Source: an uncultured Parabacteroides sp.
GTDB taxonomy: Bacteria > Bacteroidota > Bacteroidia > Bacteroidales > Tannerellaceae
DNA: 12,091 nt
NCBI GenBank assembly: GCA_900552465.1
Contig: URZO01000119.1
Coordinates: forward strand, 1-12,091
Direction of reading: 5' to 3'
A model generated the notes under the pieces. It was not told where the DNA came from, did no database searches, and worked only from the letters and a program-made list of their open reading frames with translations. This document shows, in pieces, positions 1 through 6,820 of the stretch. Each line of letters starts with the position of its first letter. Positions within the stretch are counted from its first letter, which is position 1. Both the position numbers and the translations under genes were made by a program.

Positions 1-50
1 AGTTCAACGGTTTTCAAGACCGCCGCAATCGACCACTCTGCCATCTCTCC
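1..50 (-). tRNA. tRNA-Ser(UGA), 5' part, cut by window edge
   Basis: Read on the minus strand from base 50, the sequence begins with the acceptor arm GGAGAGA, followed by a serine-type D arm and an anticodon arm with the seven-base loop CTTGAAA. The loop puts the anticodon UGA at bases 16-14. The stem pairs bases 19-23 with 7-11. The variable arm, T arm and 3' acceptor strand lie to the left of the window. It would decode UCA and related serine codons. A matching promoter sits about 20 bases upstream. Confidence 0.93.
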
Positions 51-68
51 TTGTCTTTAAGACGGGTG

Positions 69-99
69 CAAAAGTAGTTGGTTCATTTCAATTATGCAA
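69..99 (-). promoter_or_regulatory. Bacteroidales-type promoter for tRNA-Ser
   Basis: On the minus strand, TTG (99-97) is followed after 20 bases by TACTTTTG (76-69), a perfect match to the Bacteroidales -7 consensus TAnnTTTG. Transcription would start near base 62, some 12 bases before the mature tRNA 5' end at base 50. Confidence 0.65.
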
Positions 100-183
100 G
101 TTTTTCACTCCATTTCTTCTTGCATTTTTCACACTTCATTTTTTCACTCTTGATTATCAAATAAATAAGATTGCCCCTATTCT

Positions 184-209
184 AAAAAAAATACCCAGTC
201 TCTGTGGGT
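184..209 (-). terminator. Candidate intrinsic terminator after the 50-aa ORF
   Basis: On the minus strand a five-pair stem ACCCA/TGGGT (209-205 with 197-193) with a seven-base loop is followed by a run of eight T (191-184). It lies about 90 bases after the stop of the small ORF at 298-450 and before the tRNA promoter, so it could keep that transcript out of the tRNA. The stem is short, so this is only moderately secure. Confidence 0.45.
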
Positions 210-297
210 TAGCACAAAAACTGGATAGTATATAAAAAAGAGAATTAAAAAAACACTTTCTTATTGAATTACAAAAATTGATGATTCCATTTACAGA

Positions 298-450
298 TTA
301 TCGACCAGCAATACAAGTATGAACCTTCTCCTGCTCGGTTCGAATAGTTCCGGCGGCAAGAACCATAGTAACGATTAAACCGATACAAGCGACTATAGTG
401 ATTATCTCTGTGCTTTTGCGGGATAGAAACTCCCCTATGTCCTTTTTCAT
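298..450 (-). CDS. Small single-pass membrane protein, 50 aa, unknown function
   Basis: This is an uninterrupted ATG-to-TAA reading frame of 50 codons. The product has a charged N-terminus (residues 1-15, starting MKKDIGEF), one strongly hydrophobic segment at about residues 16-36 rich in Ile, Val, Leu and Ala, and a short polar tail with two His/Cys-type residues near the end (HTC, 44-46). The pattern of cationic head, one helix and soluble tail is what a small inner-membrane protein looks like. A signal peptide is possible but there is no clear cleavage site or lipobox. No family is recognised. A perfect TAATTTTG -7 box lies 43 bases upstream and a candidate terminator lies downstream, so it appears to be a monocistronic unit between the tRNA and the DUF6377 gene. 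There is no Shine-Dalgarno sequence, as is usual in this phylum. A chance ORF is not excluded. Confidence 0.55.
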   Translation of the reverse strand: MKKDIGEFLSRKSTEIITIVACIGLIVTMVLAAGTIRTEQEKVHTCIAGR

Positions 451-492
451 CCGTATTACGTTTTAATAAAACTATAGATAAAATGTTTAATC

Positions 493-500
493 CAAAATTA
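493..500 (-). promoter_or_regulatory. -7 box upstream of the 50-aa ORF
   Basis: TAATTTTG on the minus strand (500-493) matches TAnnTTTG exactly, and a start near base 486 would give a leader of about 36 bases. A TTTTG lies upstream, but only 15 bases away, which is short for a -33 element, so the promoter is incomplete or weak. Confidence 0.4.
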
Positions 501-627
501 AGAAGAAAGAGAAGACAAAATAAAGGCTATGAATAAATAAGTGGATTGATAAAAAGAACAACACACTGTAATACAACAAAATAAAGAAGAAGAATGATAC
601 TAAAAAAGTGGACTGAAAGTGAAGGGA

Positions 628-2271
628 TTAATGGATTTCACGAACCAAATTCTCAAAATCATCACGGGGAACACGTGCCTTGTTTTTCACCTTTGCCCTG
701 TAATTGTATATCGTATTCACTGAATAACGAAGAAATTCCGCGATCTGAGAACTATCGTTTATTCCTAATCGGATCAGGGCAAAAATACGAAGCTCCGTAT
801 TCAATAATTCATCTATCTTCAAAACAATCCGCTCATCTTCCTGCAAAAGTGCATTAAATTGTGCTACAAAATCGGGAAACAGATGCAGGAACGCCATATC
901 AAAATTCCTATACAATTCATCTAATTCTGCATCCAATGCCTTAGAGGAACGGGTAATTTTAGCAAGCTCTTCTATCTGTCCGGCACATACTTTCTTATTG
1001 ACCATACGACGGTAACCGTCCAGCTTATCAATATAGGTGGAACAGAGCTTGATGAAACGCCCGATATATTCCTCTTTAATCTGATTTGATTCGGAAAGTT
1101 GCTGATTAGTCGACTGCAAACGTGCATTCATCTGATGCAATTCGCCATTCAGGACTTTCAACTGCCCATTTGTTTCCTGTAAATGGTTTCGTGCTTCCGA
1201 CAGGCGTTTCATCTGCCGGTAAATATAAATAACGGCAGAAATCAACAACAATGTCAGTATACTGATCAAAGCCAGATAGGTCACCAACATCCGGTTCTTT
1301 TTCTCGATTGTTGCCTGATAATTCTTGTCGATCAGCGAAAGGATATCAGCGCTCTGCCAACTTCTCGAACGGGCCCGGAACCGGTTTGTCTCATCCCACG
1401 AAAAACGTATATAATGATAAGCGCGTTCTATATCGCCATCCTTAAGCAATAAATCAGCCAGCATCCACAAAGAAGCATGATCCGTAATGGCCGATTGTAC
1501 ATCTGAAAGAGAAGACAGGGCTAAATAAAGTTTTTCCTTCTCACGATTCCTCTCCTGACGATAGATCATGGCACGATGATAGGAAATCAGTGCATATTCC
1601 GGAGAACCGAAAGGAACTCTCGCCAACCTGGCATCATTTATCCGCAAAGCCTCTTCCGTGCGTCCGGCCTCACGTGAAGCAAGTTCTTGCAATTCGATCC
1701 GCAGGTCTACCCCTTCCGGCAGTATCCTAAATAAGGAATCGCGATAAGCAAGGGCTAAGTCTGCATATCGACGTATACTTTGCGGCTCACGGGAGTTCCC
1801 GGATATCTCCTTATAAACATGCTCCTTGCAAGCATAATAATCCTGAATAAGAGAAAGGGGCAACTGATCCCGCCGGATCTCTCCCAACAGATCGACAGCT
1901 TCCTGGTACATACCGGCTGTTGCAAGTAAAGAGGATAAAAGGAATGTACTCTTATACTCCCGCTCACAATCATGGAGCTTACGGGCTATCTCTATATTTT
2001 TACTCAGATAATGAATAGCAGAATCGCACATATAGGATTTATATTCCCGGAAAATACTATCATTCAACTGGTAAGCAGCAAGAGAGACAGGCGTAGCATT
2101 TACCGTTTTTTCTTTCAAGGCATGGATACGGGCTTCCCTCCTGTTTTTATATATCTCATGCCGGAGGATTGTCTGATCCAGACGGATCAATAATGAGTCA
2201 AGGTAATCTTCCGCAAAAGCCATATTTGCAGTAAAAAGCAACAACAGAATTATCCTCCACCTTTTTTCCAT
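628..2271 (-). CDS. DUF6377/TPR membrane-anchored transcriptional regulator
   Basis: The 547-residue product starts with a signal sequence (residues 1-20, ending ANMAFA). A helical region with TPR-like repeats follows (about 60-300, the predicted periplasmic part). Then come one transmembrane helix (about 328-350) and a coiled coil rich in Asn/Gln/Leu (about 352-400). The C-terminal cytoplasmic part ends in a LuxR-like helix-turn-helix (about 491-530, with SQIAEFLRYSVNTIYNYRAK). This order is typical of the Bacteroidetes DUF6377 family, thought to sense something outside and bind DNA or regulate inside; the ligand and targets are unknown. The ATG at 2271 is chosen because it gives the full signal peptide. 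It lies downstream of the carboxyltransferase terminator and has a candidate -7 box of its own, so it is probably transcribed separately. Confidence 0.88.
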   Translation of the reverse strand: MEKRWRIILLLLFTANMAFAEDYLDSLLIRLDQTILRHEIYKNRREARIHALKEKTVNATPVSLAAYQLNDSIFREYKSYMCDSAIHYLSKNIEIARKLHDCEREYKSTFLLSSLLATAGMYQEAVDLLGEIRRDQLPLSLIQDYYACKEHVYKEISGNSREPQSIRRYADLALAYRDSLFRILPEGVDLRIELQELASREAGRTEEALRINDARLARVPFGSPEYALISYHRAMIYRQERNREKEKLYLALSSLSDVQSAITDHASLWMLADLLLKDGDIERAYHYIRFSWDETNRFRARSRSWQSADILSLIDKNYQATIEKKNRMLVTYLALISILTLLLISAVIYIYRQMKRLSEARNHLQETNGQLKVLNGELHQMNARLQSTNQQLSESNQIKEEYIGRFIKLCSTYIDKLDGYRRMVNKKVCAGQIEELAKITRSSKALDAELDELYRNFDMAFLHLFPDFVAQFNALLQEDERIVLKIDELLNTELRIFALIRLGINDSSQIAEFLRYSVNTIYNYRAKVKNKARVPRDDFENLVREIH

Positions 2272-2298
2272 ATCCTATCAGGCCTTACATCCGGCAGA

Positions 2299-2306
2299 CA
2301 AATGTA
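2299..2306 (-). promoter_or_regulatory. -7 box for the DUF6377 gene, inside a small inverted repeat
   Basis: TACATTTG on the minus strand (2306-2299) matches TAnnTTTG and lies 28 bases before the ATG. No good TTG sits 19-20 bases upstream. The box overlaps one arm of an inverted repeat, CTTACAT (2284-2290) with ATGTAAG (2302-2308), a possible operator for this regulator or another factor. Confidence 0.4.
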
Positions 2307-2310
2307 AGAC

Positions 2311-2348
2311 AAAAAAGCTTTTCCCCGGTCATCCGACCGGAGGAAAAG
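2311..2348 (-). terminator. Intrinsic terminator overlapping the carboxyltransferase stop
   Basis: On the minus strand, CTTTTCCTCCGGTC (2348-2335) pairs with GACCGGGGAAAAG (2330-2318) across a four-base loop, with one bulged base, and a run of six T follows (2316-2311). The TGA stop of the carboxyltransferase (2331-2329) lies in the loop and the start of the downstream arm, so the hairpin is formed partly by coding sequence. Confidence 0.85.
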
Positions 2349-3918
2349 TAGTATGCGCCGGTTTCTGCTTCTTTTTTGCCAGGAAGTGATGCGCCATCAT
2401 GGGGAAAAGCTCCAACAGCAAAACCTCTTTTTCATTTTCAGCCAGTTGGACACCAATCTCCTCTATTACGGGGTTCTCCTGCATCTCATAATCCGAAGGG
2501 TCATAGGGAACCTCGTCTCTCGACCCTGTGATCATCAAACGGAATTCCGGATCGACAGGAACAGGTGTCTTTCCATATTCCCCTTTAATCAAAGCAATAA
2601 ACTGATAGGAAGGATGACTGTACAACGGACGGCCATTCAACTGATCCTGCGCACATGAGACAGCCTGTGCCGCAATAATCTGACTGGTCGGCGTCACCAG
2701 AGGCGGCAAGCCGGCATCCATACGTACCTGAGGGATCAGCGACATGGCTTTTTCCAGCAAATCCAGCTGGCCCAGTTGCTTCAATTGAGTAACCATATTC
2801 GTGTACATGCTTTCCGGTATCTGAGCCTTCTTGACCAATTCGTTCGGTTCGGGGAAACCGAAATATTCTTCTATAGCACGGCAGAAGATAAGCAAATCTT
2901 CTTCTTTATCTTTCCGGGCCGCATCGATCGCATCGTTAAAGAAGCGGTCGACTTCCGTCGGTATCTTATCCGTCAGCGGATTAAACGGTTTCGGCAATTG
3001 TTTTGCCATATCGAAAGAGGACAGCTCTTTCCGGATATTCAACAAATGAGCATTGATCTTCGTAATCACTTCCATATCAATATCCAGTTCGATGCCCATC
3101 TTCTTACAGAACACATAGATCAGTTCTACTGCCGGAGCCGCTGTTCCACCGGCAAAATACCAGATATTGGTATCGACAATATCCACCCCGTTGACAATAG
3201 CCGCCAAAACAGAAGCCAGACCATAGCCAGACGTACAATGTGTATGGAAATCAACCGGAACTTTCAGATGTTTTTTAAACAGACGCACAATCTCCGCACT
3301 TCTCTCGGGAGGAAGCAGACCGCTTATATCCTTGATCGTAATCATGTCCGCCCCTAAAGCTTCCAACTGAAGTGCTTTGTCCAGGAAATACTCATTTGTA
3401 AAAACAGGCTTATGCAGTGCGTGTCCATGCAAAGCGGCTTTGATTCTTTCGACAGCCGAATGATGCGGATCGATTGTGTAACAAACAGCACAATCGGCTA
3501 TCCCGCCGAAACGTTTTACATATTTCACTGTCGATTTGATGTTTTCCACATCGTTCAGAGCATCAAATATACGCATGATATCCAATCCGGACTCAATGGA
3601 ATTACGGCAAAAGACTTTGATTATCTTATCCGGATAAGGATCATAACCCAACAGATTACGTCCGCGTGAAAGAGCCGCCAATTTGGAAGTATTACCTATA
3701 GCTGCTTTTATTTTCTCCAACCGTTCCCAAGGATCTTCACCCAAATAACGCATGACAGAATCAGGTACAGCGCCCCCCCACACTTCCATTGCATAAAAAC
3801 CGGCTTCCCTATAAAAAGGAAGTACTCTGTCTATTTGTTTCTGTGACATCCGTGTCGCGAAAGCAGATTGCTGACCATCCCGAAGAGTCAGATCGCGAAT
3901 CAATAGTTTTCTTATCAT
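2329..3918 (-). CDS. Biotin-dependent carboxyltransferase (pyruvate carboxylase B / oxaloacetate decarboxylase alpha type), no biotinyl domain
   Basis: The 529-residue protein has an N-terminal HMGL-like TIM barrel. It carries the metal-site Asp14 in RDGQQS, Lys196 in ITIKDISG (the likely carbamylated lysine) and His225/His227 in HTHCTSG. A conserved carboxylase (PYC/OADA) domain follows, with PPLVTPTSQ at about 405-413. The family moves CO2 between biotin and pyruvate/oxaloacetate, or methylmalonyl-CoA in 5S subunits. It stops at residue 529 with no AMKM biotinylation site, so it needs a separate biotin carrier. No carrier, membrane decarboxylase subunit or biotin carboxylase is nearby. The ATG at 3918 is preferred over an in-frame TTG two codons upstream. 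Which reaction it performs in vivo (pyruvate carboxylation, oxaloacetate decarboxylation or transcarboxylation) cannot be told from sequence alone. Confidence 0.9.
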   Translation of the reverse strand: MIRKLLIRDLTLRDGQQSAFATRMSQKQIDRVLPFYREAGFYAMEVWGGAVPDSVMRYLGEDPWERLEKIKAAIGNTSKLAALSRGRNLLGYDPYPDKIIKVFCRNSIESGLDIMRIFDALNDVENIKSTVKYVKRFGGIADCAVCYTIDPHHSAVERIKAALHGHALHKPVFTNEYFLDKALQLEALGADMITIKDISGLLPPERSAEIVRLFKKHLKVPVDFHTHCTSGYGLASVLAAIVNGVDIVDTNIWYFAGGTAAPAVELIYVFCKKMGIELDIDMEVITKINAHLLNIRKELSSFDMAKQLPKPFNPLTDKIPTEVDRFFNDAIDAARKDKEEDLLIFCRAIEEYFGFPEPNELVKKAQIPESMYTNMVTQLKQLGQLDLLEKAMSLIPQVRMDAGLPPLVTPTSQIIAAQAVSCAQDQLNGRPLYSHPSYQFIALIKGEYGKTPVPVDPEFRLMITGSRDEVPYDPSDYEMQENPVIEEIGVQLAENEKEVLLLELFPMMAHHFLAKKKQKPAHTTFPPVG

Positions 3919-4102
3919 ACTCAATAAATTGTTTAGACCGTTCAGACTTAAATCTACCTTTATAACAAAAATTAAACTGTTTTGATTCAGATTACCGGGT
4001 TAAGAATAGCAAATGTTTATAAAAACGGGCACAACACATGACAAATAACAGAATGTTCATTATTTGGGTGTTTTGTAAACGAATTAATACGTTAAAATAT
4101 AT

Positions 4103-4126
4103 TACCCGCAAGGGTATTTTATTTTA
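4103..4126 (+). terminator. Small hairpin with T-rich tail, terminator-like
   Basis: TACCC (4103-4107) and GGGTA (4112-4116) enclose the GNRA tetraloop GCAA and are followed by TTTTATTTTA. This has the form of a weak intrinsic terminator on the plus strand. No plus-strand gene precedes it, so it would act only on stray read-through or insulate the promoter downstream. Confidence 0.3.
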
Positions 4127-4176
4127 CATGGCATATTAATCTGATTTTCCCGGTAGGGCAGTGTCATTTTGATATA

Positions 4177-4206
4177 TTGAAAAAAAGAAAAATAAGAGTA
4201 TCTTTG
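4177..4206 (+). promoter_or_regulatory. Consensus Bacteroidales promoter for the GNAT-AlaX operon
   Basis: TTG (4177-4179), a 19-base spacer and TATCTTTG (4199-4206) match the Bacteroidales sigma factor consensus fully. The start would fall near base 4213, giving a leader of about 25 bases before the ATG at 4238. Confidence 0.75.
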
Positions 4207-4237
4207 GTGTCTATAAAAGCAAAAAATCAGAAACCTA

Positions 4238-5326
4238 ATGGAATATTCAGACAACCCCAACATCTTTCGCAAAGCGGAAGAAACAGATATAGACCGGATT
4301 TGGCAAATCATCGAACAAGCAAAAGCGCAAATGCGCCGGCTTGGTAGCCAGCAATGGGACGAGAGTTATCCGGCCATCGAAAATATCCGGCAGGACATCC
4401 GGGACAGAAACGGGTATGTGATCTGCCGGGAAAACCGGGTTATAGCCTATGGTGTCGTATCTTTTGACGGCGAACCTGTATACGAGCAGATAAAAGATAA
4501 ATGGTCGAACGACTTACCGTACCTCATCGTCCACCGCCTTGCTATCGCCGACGAGATGAAGCGGCAAGGTATGGCAAAACAGTTCATGTTAGAGGCCGAA
4601 GAAGTCAGCCGCCGGAAAGGAATCTATAATTTCCGTGTCGATACGAAATATGACAATGCTTATATGCTGCGGCTGATCGACTCGCTGGGATTCAACTATT
4701 GTGACGAAGTGTATTACCGGAACAACAGTGCCCGAAAAGCTTTTGAGAAAACAATCCGTCCCCATACTTATCCGATCGGGCTTAGCGGCTACACAATCCG
4801 GGAAGCGACTTACGAAGACGCCGGCATCATTTTCGAAGCGATCGACAAAAACCGGGATGATCTGCGCACCTGGCTCCCGTTTGTGGACAGTCTTCAAAGC
4901 GTGGCCGATGAACAACAATTCCTGCATCCGATACTGGCAACTCCTTATGAAAAACGCGATCCGGTATTTATACTGGAACATGAAACAGATATATGTGGGC
5001 TGGCCGGTTTCCACTTCTCCGATCCGTCCAATCATCGCACCGAAATCGGCTACTGGCTGCTCCCCGCCTATCGCGGCAAAGGGATTGTGACAAACGCAGT
5101 CCGTTACCTCTGTCAGTGGGCTTTTCATGAGCGAAACATTAATCGCATCCAAATCCGCTGTGCCGTCGACAACCATCCCAGTAACGCCATCCCCAAACGC
5201 TTAGGATTTACCCTTGAAGGAACGGAACGGGAAGGGGAATTGCTGCTGTCGGGGCAATATACGGATATCAATATATACAGTATTTTAAAAAGAGAAATAG
5301 AAGAATGGAACCAGAAATCCAATTAA
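4238..5326 (+). CDS. Fused double GNAT acetyltransferase (second half RimJ/RimL-like)
   Basis: The 362-residue product holds two GNAT folds in tandem. The first (about 8-165) has the acetyl-CoA motif A around VHRLAIADEMKRQGMAKQF (98-116) and the motif B strand LRLIDSLGFN (144-153). The second (about 185-355) has the RimL-like opening IREATYEDAGIIFEAID, then WLPFVD, and the pyrophosphate loop YRGKGI (278-283), and ends with the usual AIPKRLGFTLEGT segment. RimJ/RimL enzymes acetylate protein N-termini, classically ribosomal proteins; relatives act on other amines. Both cofactor loops look intact, so both halves may be active. A length of about 165-180 residues is normal for one domain, so this is a true fusion. 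The last 22 bases overlap the next gene, suggesting coupled translation. Substrates are unknown. Confidence 0.9.
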   Translation: MEYSDNPNIFRKAEETDIDRIWQIIEQAKAQMRRLGSQQWDESYPAIENIRQDIRDRNGYVICRENRVIAYGVVSFDGEPVYEQIKDKWSNDLPYLIVHRLAIADEMKRQGMAKQFMLEAEEVSRRKGIYNFRVDTKYDNAYMLRLIDSLGFNYCDEVYYRNNSARKAFEKTIRPHTYPIGLSGYTIREATYEDAGIIFEAIDKNRDDLRTWLPFVDSLQSVADEQQFLHPILATPYEKRDPVFILEHETDICGLAGFHFSDPSNHRTEIGYWLLPAYRGKGIVTNAVRYLCQWAFHERNINRIQIRCAVDNHPSNAIPKRLGFTLEGTEREGELLLSGQYTDINIYSILKREIEEWNQKSN

Positions 5327-5769
5327 ACGAACACAACAAGGCGGAATATCCACCGATGCACACGGCCGAACATATTTTGAATCAGACAATGGTGCGTATG
5401 TTTAGTTGTCCGCGCTCGAAAAATAGTCACATCGAACGGAAAAAGAGTAAATGTGACTATGAGTTGGCGGAAGAACCGACTGCTGAAATGATGGCAGAGG
5501 TGGAACGCCGTATTAACGAAGTGATCGACCGGCATCTGCCTGTCACCATAGAGTTCCTCCCCAAGGCGGAAGCGGGAGCCATTGTCGATCTTAGTAAATT
5601 GCCGGAAGATGCAAGCGAAACATTGCGTATCGTCCGGATCGGCGACTACGACGTTTGTGCCTGTATCGGTACACATGTCGGTAATACATCCGAAATCGGA
5701 CATTTCAAGATGCTCACCTACGATTATGCCGACGGACGATTGCGCATGCGTTTCAAATTGACAGAATAA
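5305..5769 (+). CDS. AlaX-like stand-alone aminoacyl-tRNA editing domain protein
   Basis: The 154-residue protein corresponds to the second additional (editing) domain shared by alanyl- and threonyl-tRNA synthetases. It carries both zinc-binding signatures, HTAEH (His19, His23) and CIGTH (Cys120, His124). The latter lies in CACIGTHVGNTSEIGHFK, which matches the AlaRS pattern CxGTHVxxTxEIG. Free-standing members hydrolyse mischarged tRNA, typically Ser-tRNA(Ala). It lacks the synthetase catalytic core and the N-terminal beta-barrel of longer AlaX proteins, so it is a short AlaX-S-like form. The start at 5305 lies inside the acetyltransferase gene, 22 bases before that stop. A later ATG at 5356 would leave no residue before the first zinc ligand and is unlikely. 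Specificity cannot be read from sequence, and the canonical CGGTH is CIGTH here. Confidence 0.88.
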   Translation: MEPEIQLNEHNKAEYPPMHTAEHILNQTMVRMFSCPRSKNSHIERKKSKCDYELAEEPTAEMMAEVERRINEVIDRHLPVTIEFLPKAEAGAIVDLSKLPEDASETLRIVRIGDYDVCACIGTHVGNTSEIGHFKMLTYDYADGRLRMRFKLTE

Positions 5770-5864
5770 ATAATATGCCGATATGTAAATGTGCCAATAT
5801 GCCAATTGAGGGAAATTTCCTGTTCATTGGCATATTGGCACATTCGTCATATTGGCACATTATT
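5769..5864. repeat. Long imperfect palindrome filling the convergent intergenic gap
   Basis: An inner perfect 19-base inverted repeat (5788-5806 with 5826-5844, AATGTGCCAATATGCCAAT) encloses a loop that is itself centred on the palindrome GGAAATTTCC (5811-5820). Outside it, 5769-5785 pairs with 5848-5864 at 15 of 17 positions, with one further G-T wobble. CATATTGGCACATT also occurs twice directly (5831-5844 and 5848-5861). The structure runs from the stop of the editing protein to the stop of the ABC permease. It may end transcription from both sides, but there is no T-run, so it is not a standard intrinsic terminator; a mobile or extragenic palindrome family is an alternative. Confidence 0.85.
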
Positions 5865-6820
5865 CACCTTGATCGTACCTCTTTCCTCATAAACGAGACA
5901 TACGACAAGCCAAAGCAGACAACCGTTGCTGCAACCAGCCCTGTCAACTGAGGCCAGACAACCAAAAGGCTCTGTCCCAAAGGTAGCGGACTGGGGATTG
6001 CACCATGTACCTGCTCCATCGTCAGCGGACCAAGGCTGCGCACCGAAGGCATCAGCAACGTCATGGTTGCCTCATTGAACAATTCGCTCGGGGCAAAACG
6101 CAGCAGATTCAGCATAAACCGCTGGTAGGCAATCACCTGATAGTCGGATGCCCAGGCCGAAGGGCTCAACGCCTTCCCTACCAGATTCACGATCATATTA
6201 TAGAACACGCTGAAAAACAGCCATATCGCCACACAGGCCAGCGCCGAAGTCGCCGCCTGCTTGAAACGGATTGAAAAGAAGATTGACAGGTTCAACCAGA
6301 ACGCCACATAAAAAAGGCTCACGATCAGGAAGAAGACCACCCGCATGAACTCTTCAGCCGTAGGCGGAATCCCGATCGCAATCAACCCGAACCCCATCAC
6401 CAGGAAACCCAGTACAAACAACATGATGCCAATCACGATCAAAGCCGCCACAAACTTGGCATTAATCAGGTAATCCCGGTGGATCGGCTGGGACAGGATG
6501 CGGCTCAACGTCCCCTTGTTCTGTTCCGAGTTGATAGCGTCGAATCCTAACGAGATACCCAGCAAAGGTCCCAGGAAGCTGATAAACACGACAAACGAAG
6601 GCAGCGTCCCATCCGATACCGTGAATAGTTTCAGGAACAGGAAAGCCCCGTCCGGATCATTCGGCTTTATCGCCTCGCGGATATTTGTCAAAGCCGTATA
6701 TAAAGACCCCATGCAAGTCAGCGCAATGATAACGATCAGGATGATAAAGCGCCAACTTCTCACATAATCGGTTATTTCCTTATTGACAATAACCCAGAAA
6801 GGATGATTCGTATTACTCAT
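5864..6820 (-). CDS. ABC-2 type transporter permease
   Basis: The 318-residue product has about six hydrophobic segments (roughly 25-45, 73-93, 124-148, 160-184, 190-213, 285-309). It carries the cytoplasmic coupling segment FDAINSEQNKGTLSRILSQP (93-112), typical of NosY/GldF-like ABC-2 permeases. It would form the membrane channel for the ATPase encoded just upstream. The ATG at 6820 is chosen over longer in-frame starts: it overlaps the ATPase stop as ATGAGTAA (8 bases) and has AGGAGG eight bases upstream, whereas the in-frame ATG at 6826 is too close to that tract. The transported substrate is unknown. The gene is last in a three-gene operon and ends against the large palindrome. Confidence 0.9.
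   Translation of the reverse strand: MSNTNHPFWVIVNKEITDYVRSWRFIILIVIIALTCMGSLYTALTNIREAIKPNDPDGAFLFLKLFTVSDGTLPSFVVFISFLGPLLGISLGFDAINSEQNKGTLSRILSQPIHRDYLINAKFVAALIVIGIMLFVLGFLVMGFGLIAIGIPPTAEEFMRVVFFLIVSLFYVAFWLNLSIFFSIRFKQAATSALACVAIWLFFSVFYNMIVNLVGKALSPSAWASDYQVIAYQRFMLNLLRFAPSELFNEATMTLLMPSVRSLGPLTMEQVHGAIPSPLPLGQSLLVVWPQLTGLVAATVVCFGLSYVSFMRKEVRSR

Larger units (their letters stand above)
3919..4237. other. Divergent intergenic region, 319 bases
   Basis: This AT-rich region separates the carboxyltransferase (minus) from the acetyltransferase operon (plus). It holds the consensus plus-strand promoter at 4177-4206 and a small hairpin at 4103-4116. For the minus strand the nearest -7-like string is TAATTTTTG (3973-3965), one base longer than consensus and without a clear -33, so no promoter is called there. 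I see no convincing gene. Confidence 0.6.

Noticed and set aside
2776..3357. 193-codon plus-strand open frame
   Set aside because: It lies wholly antisense to the carboxyltransferase, whose catalytic motifs are clear; the antisense product is rich in Arg/His/Phe and resembles nothing.
4053..4139. 28-codon plus-strand ORF in the divergent intergenic region
   Set aside because: It has no promoter of its own, overlaps the terminator-like hairpin and has no recognisable composition; too short to support.
4589..5176. 195-codon minus-strand open frame
   Set aside because: It is antisense to the double acetyltransferase, which has both GNAT loops and a consensus promoter; a shadow frame.
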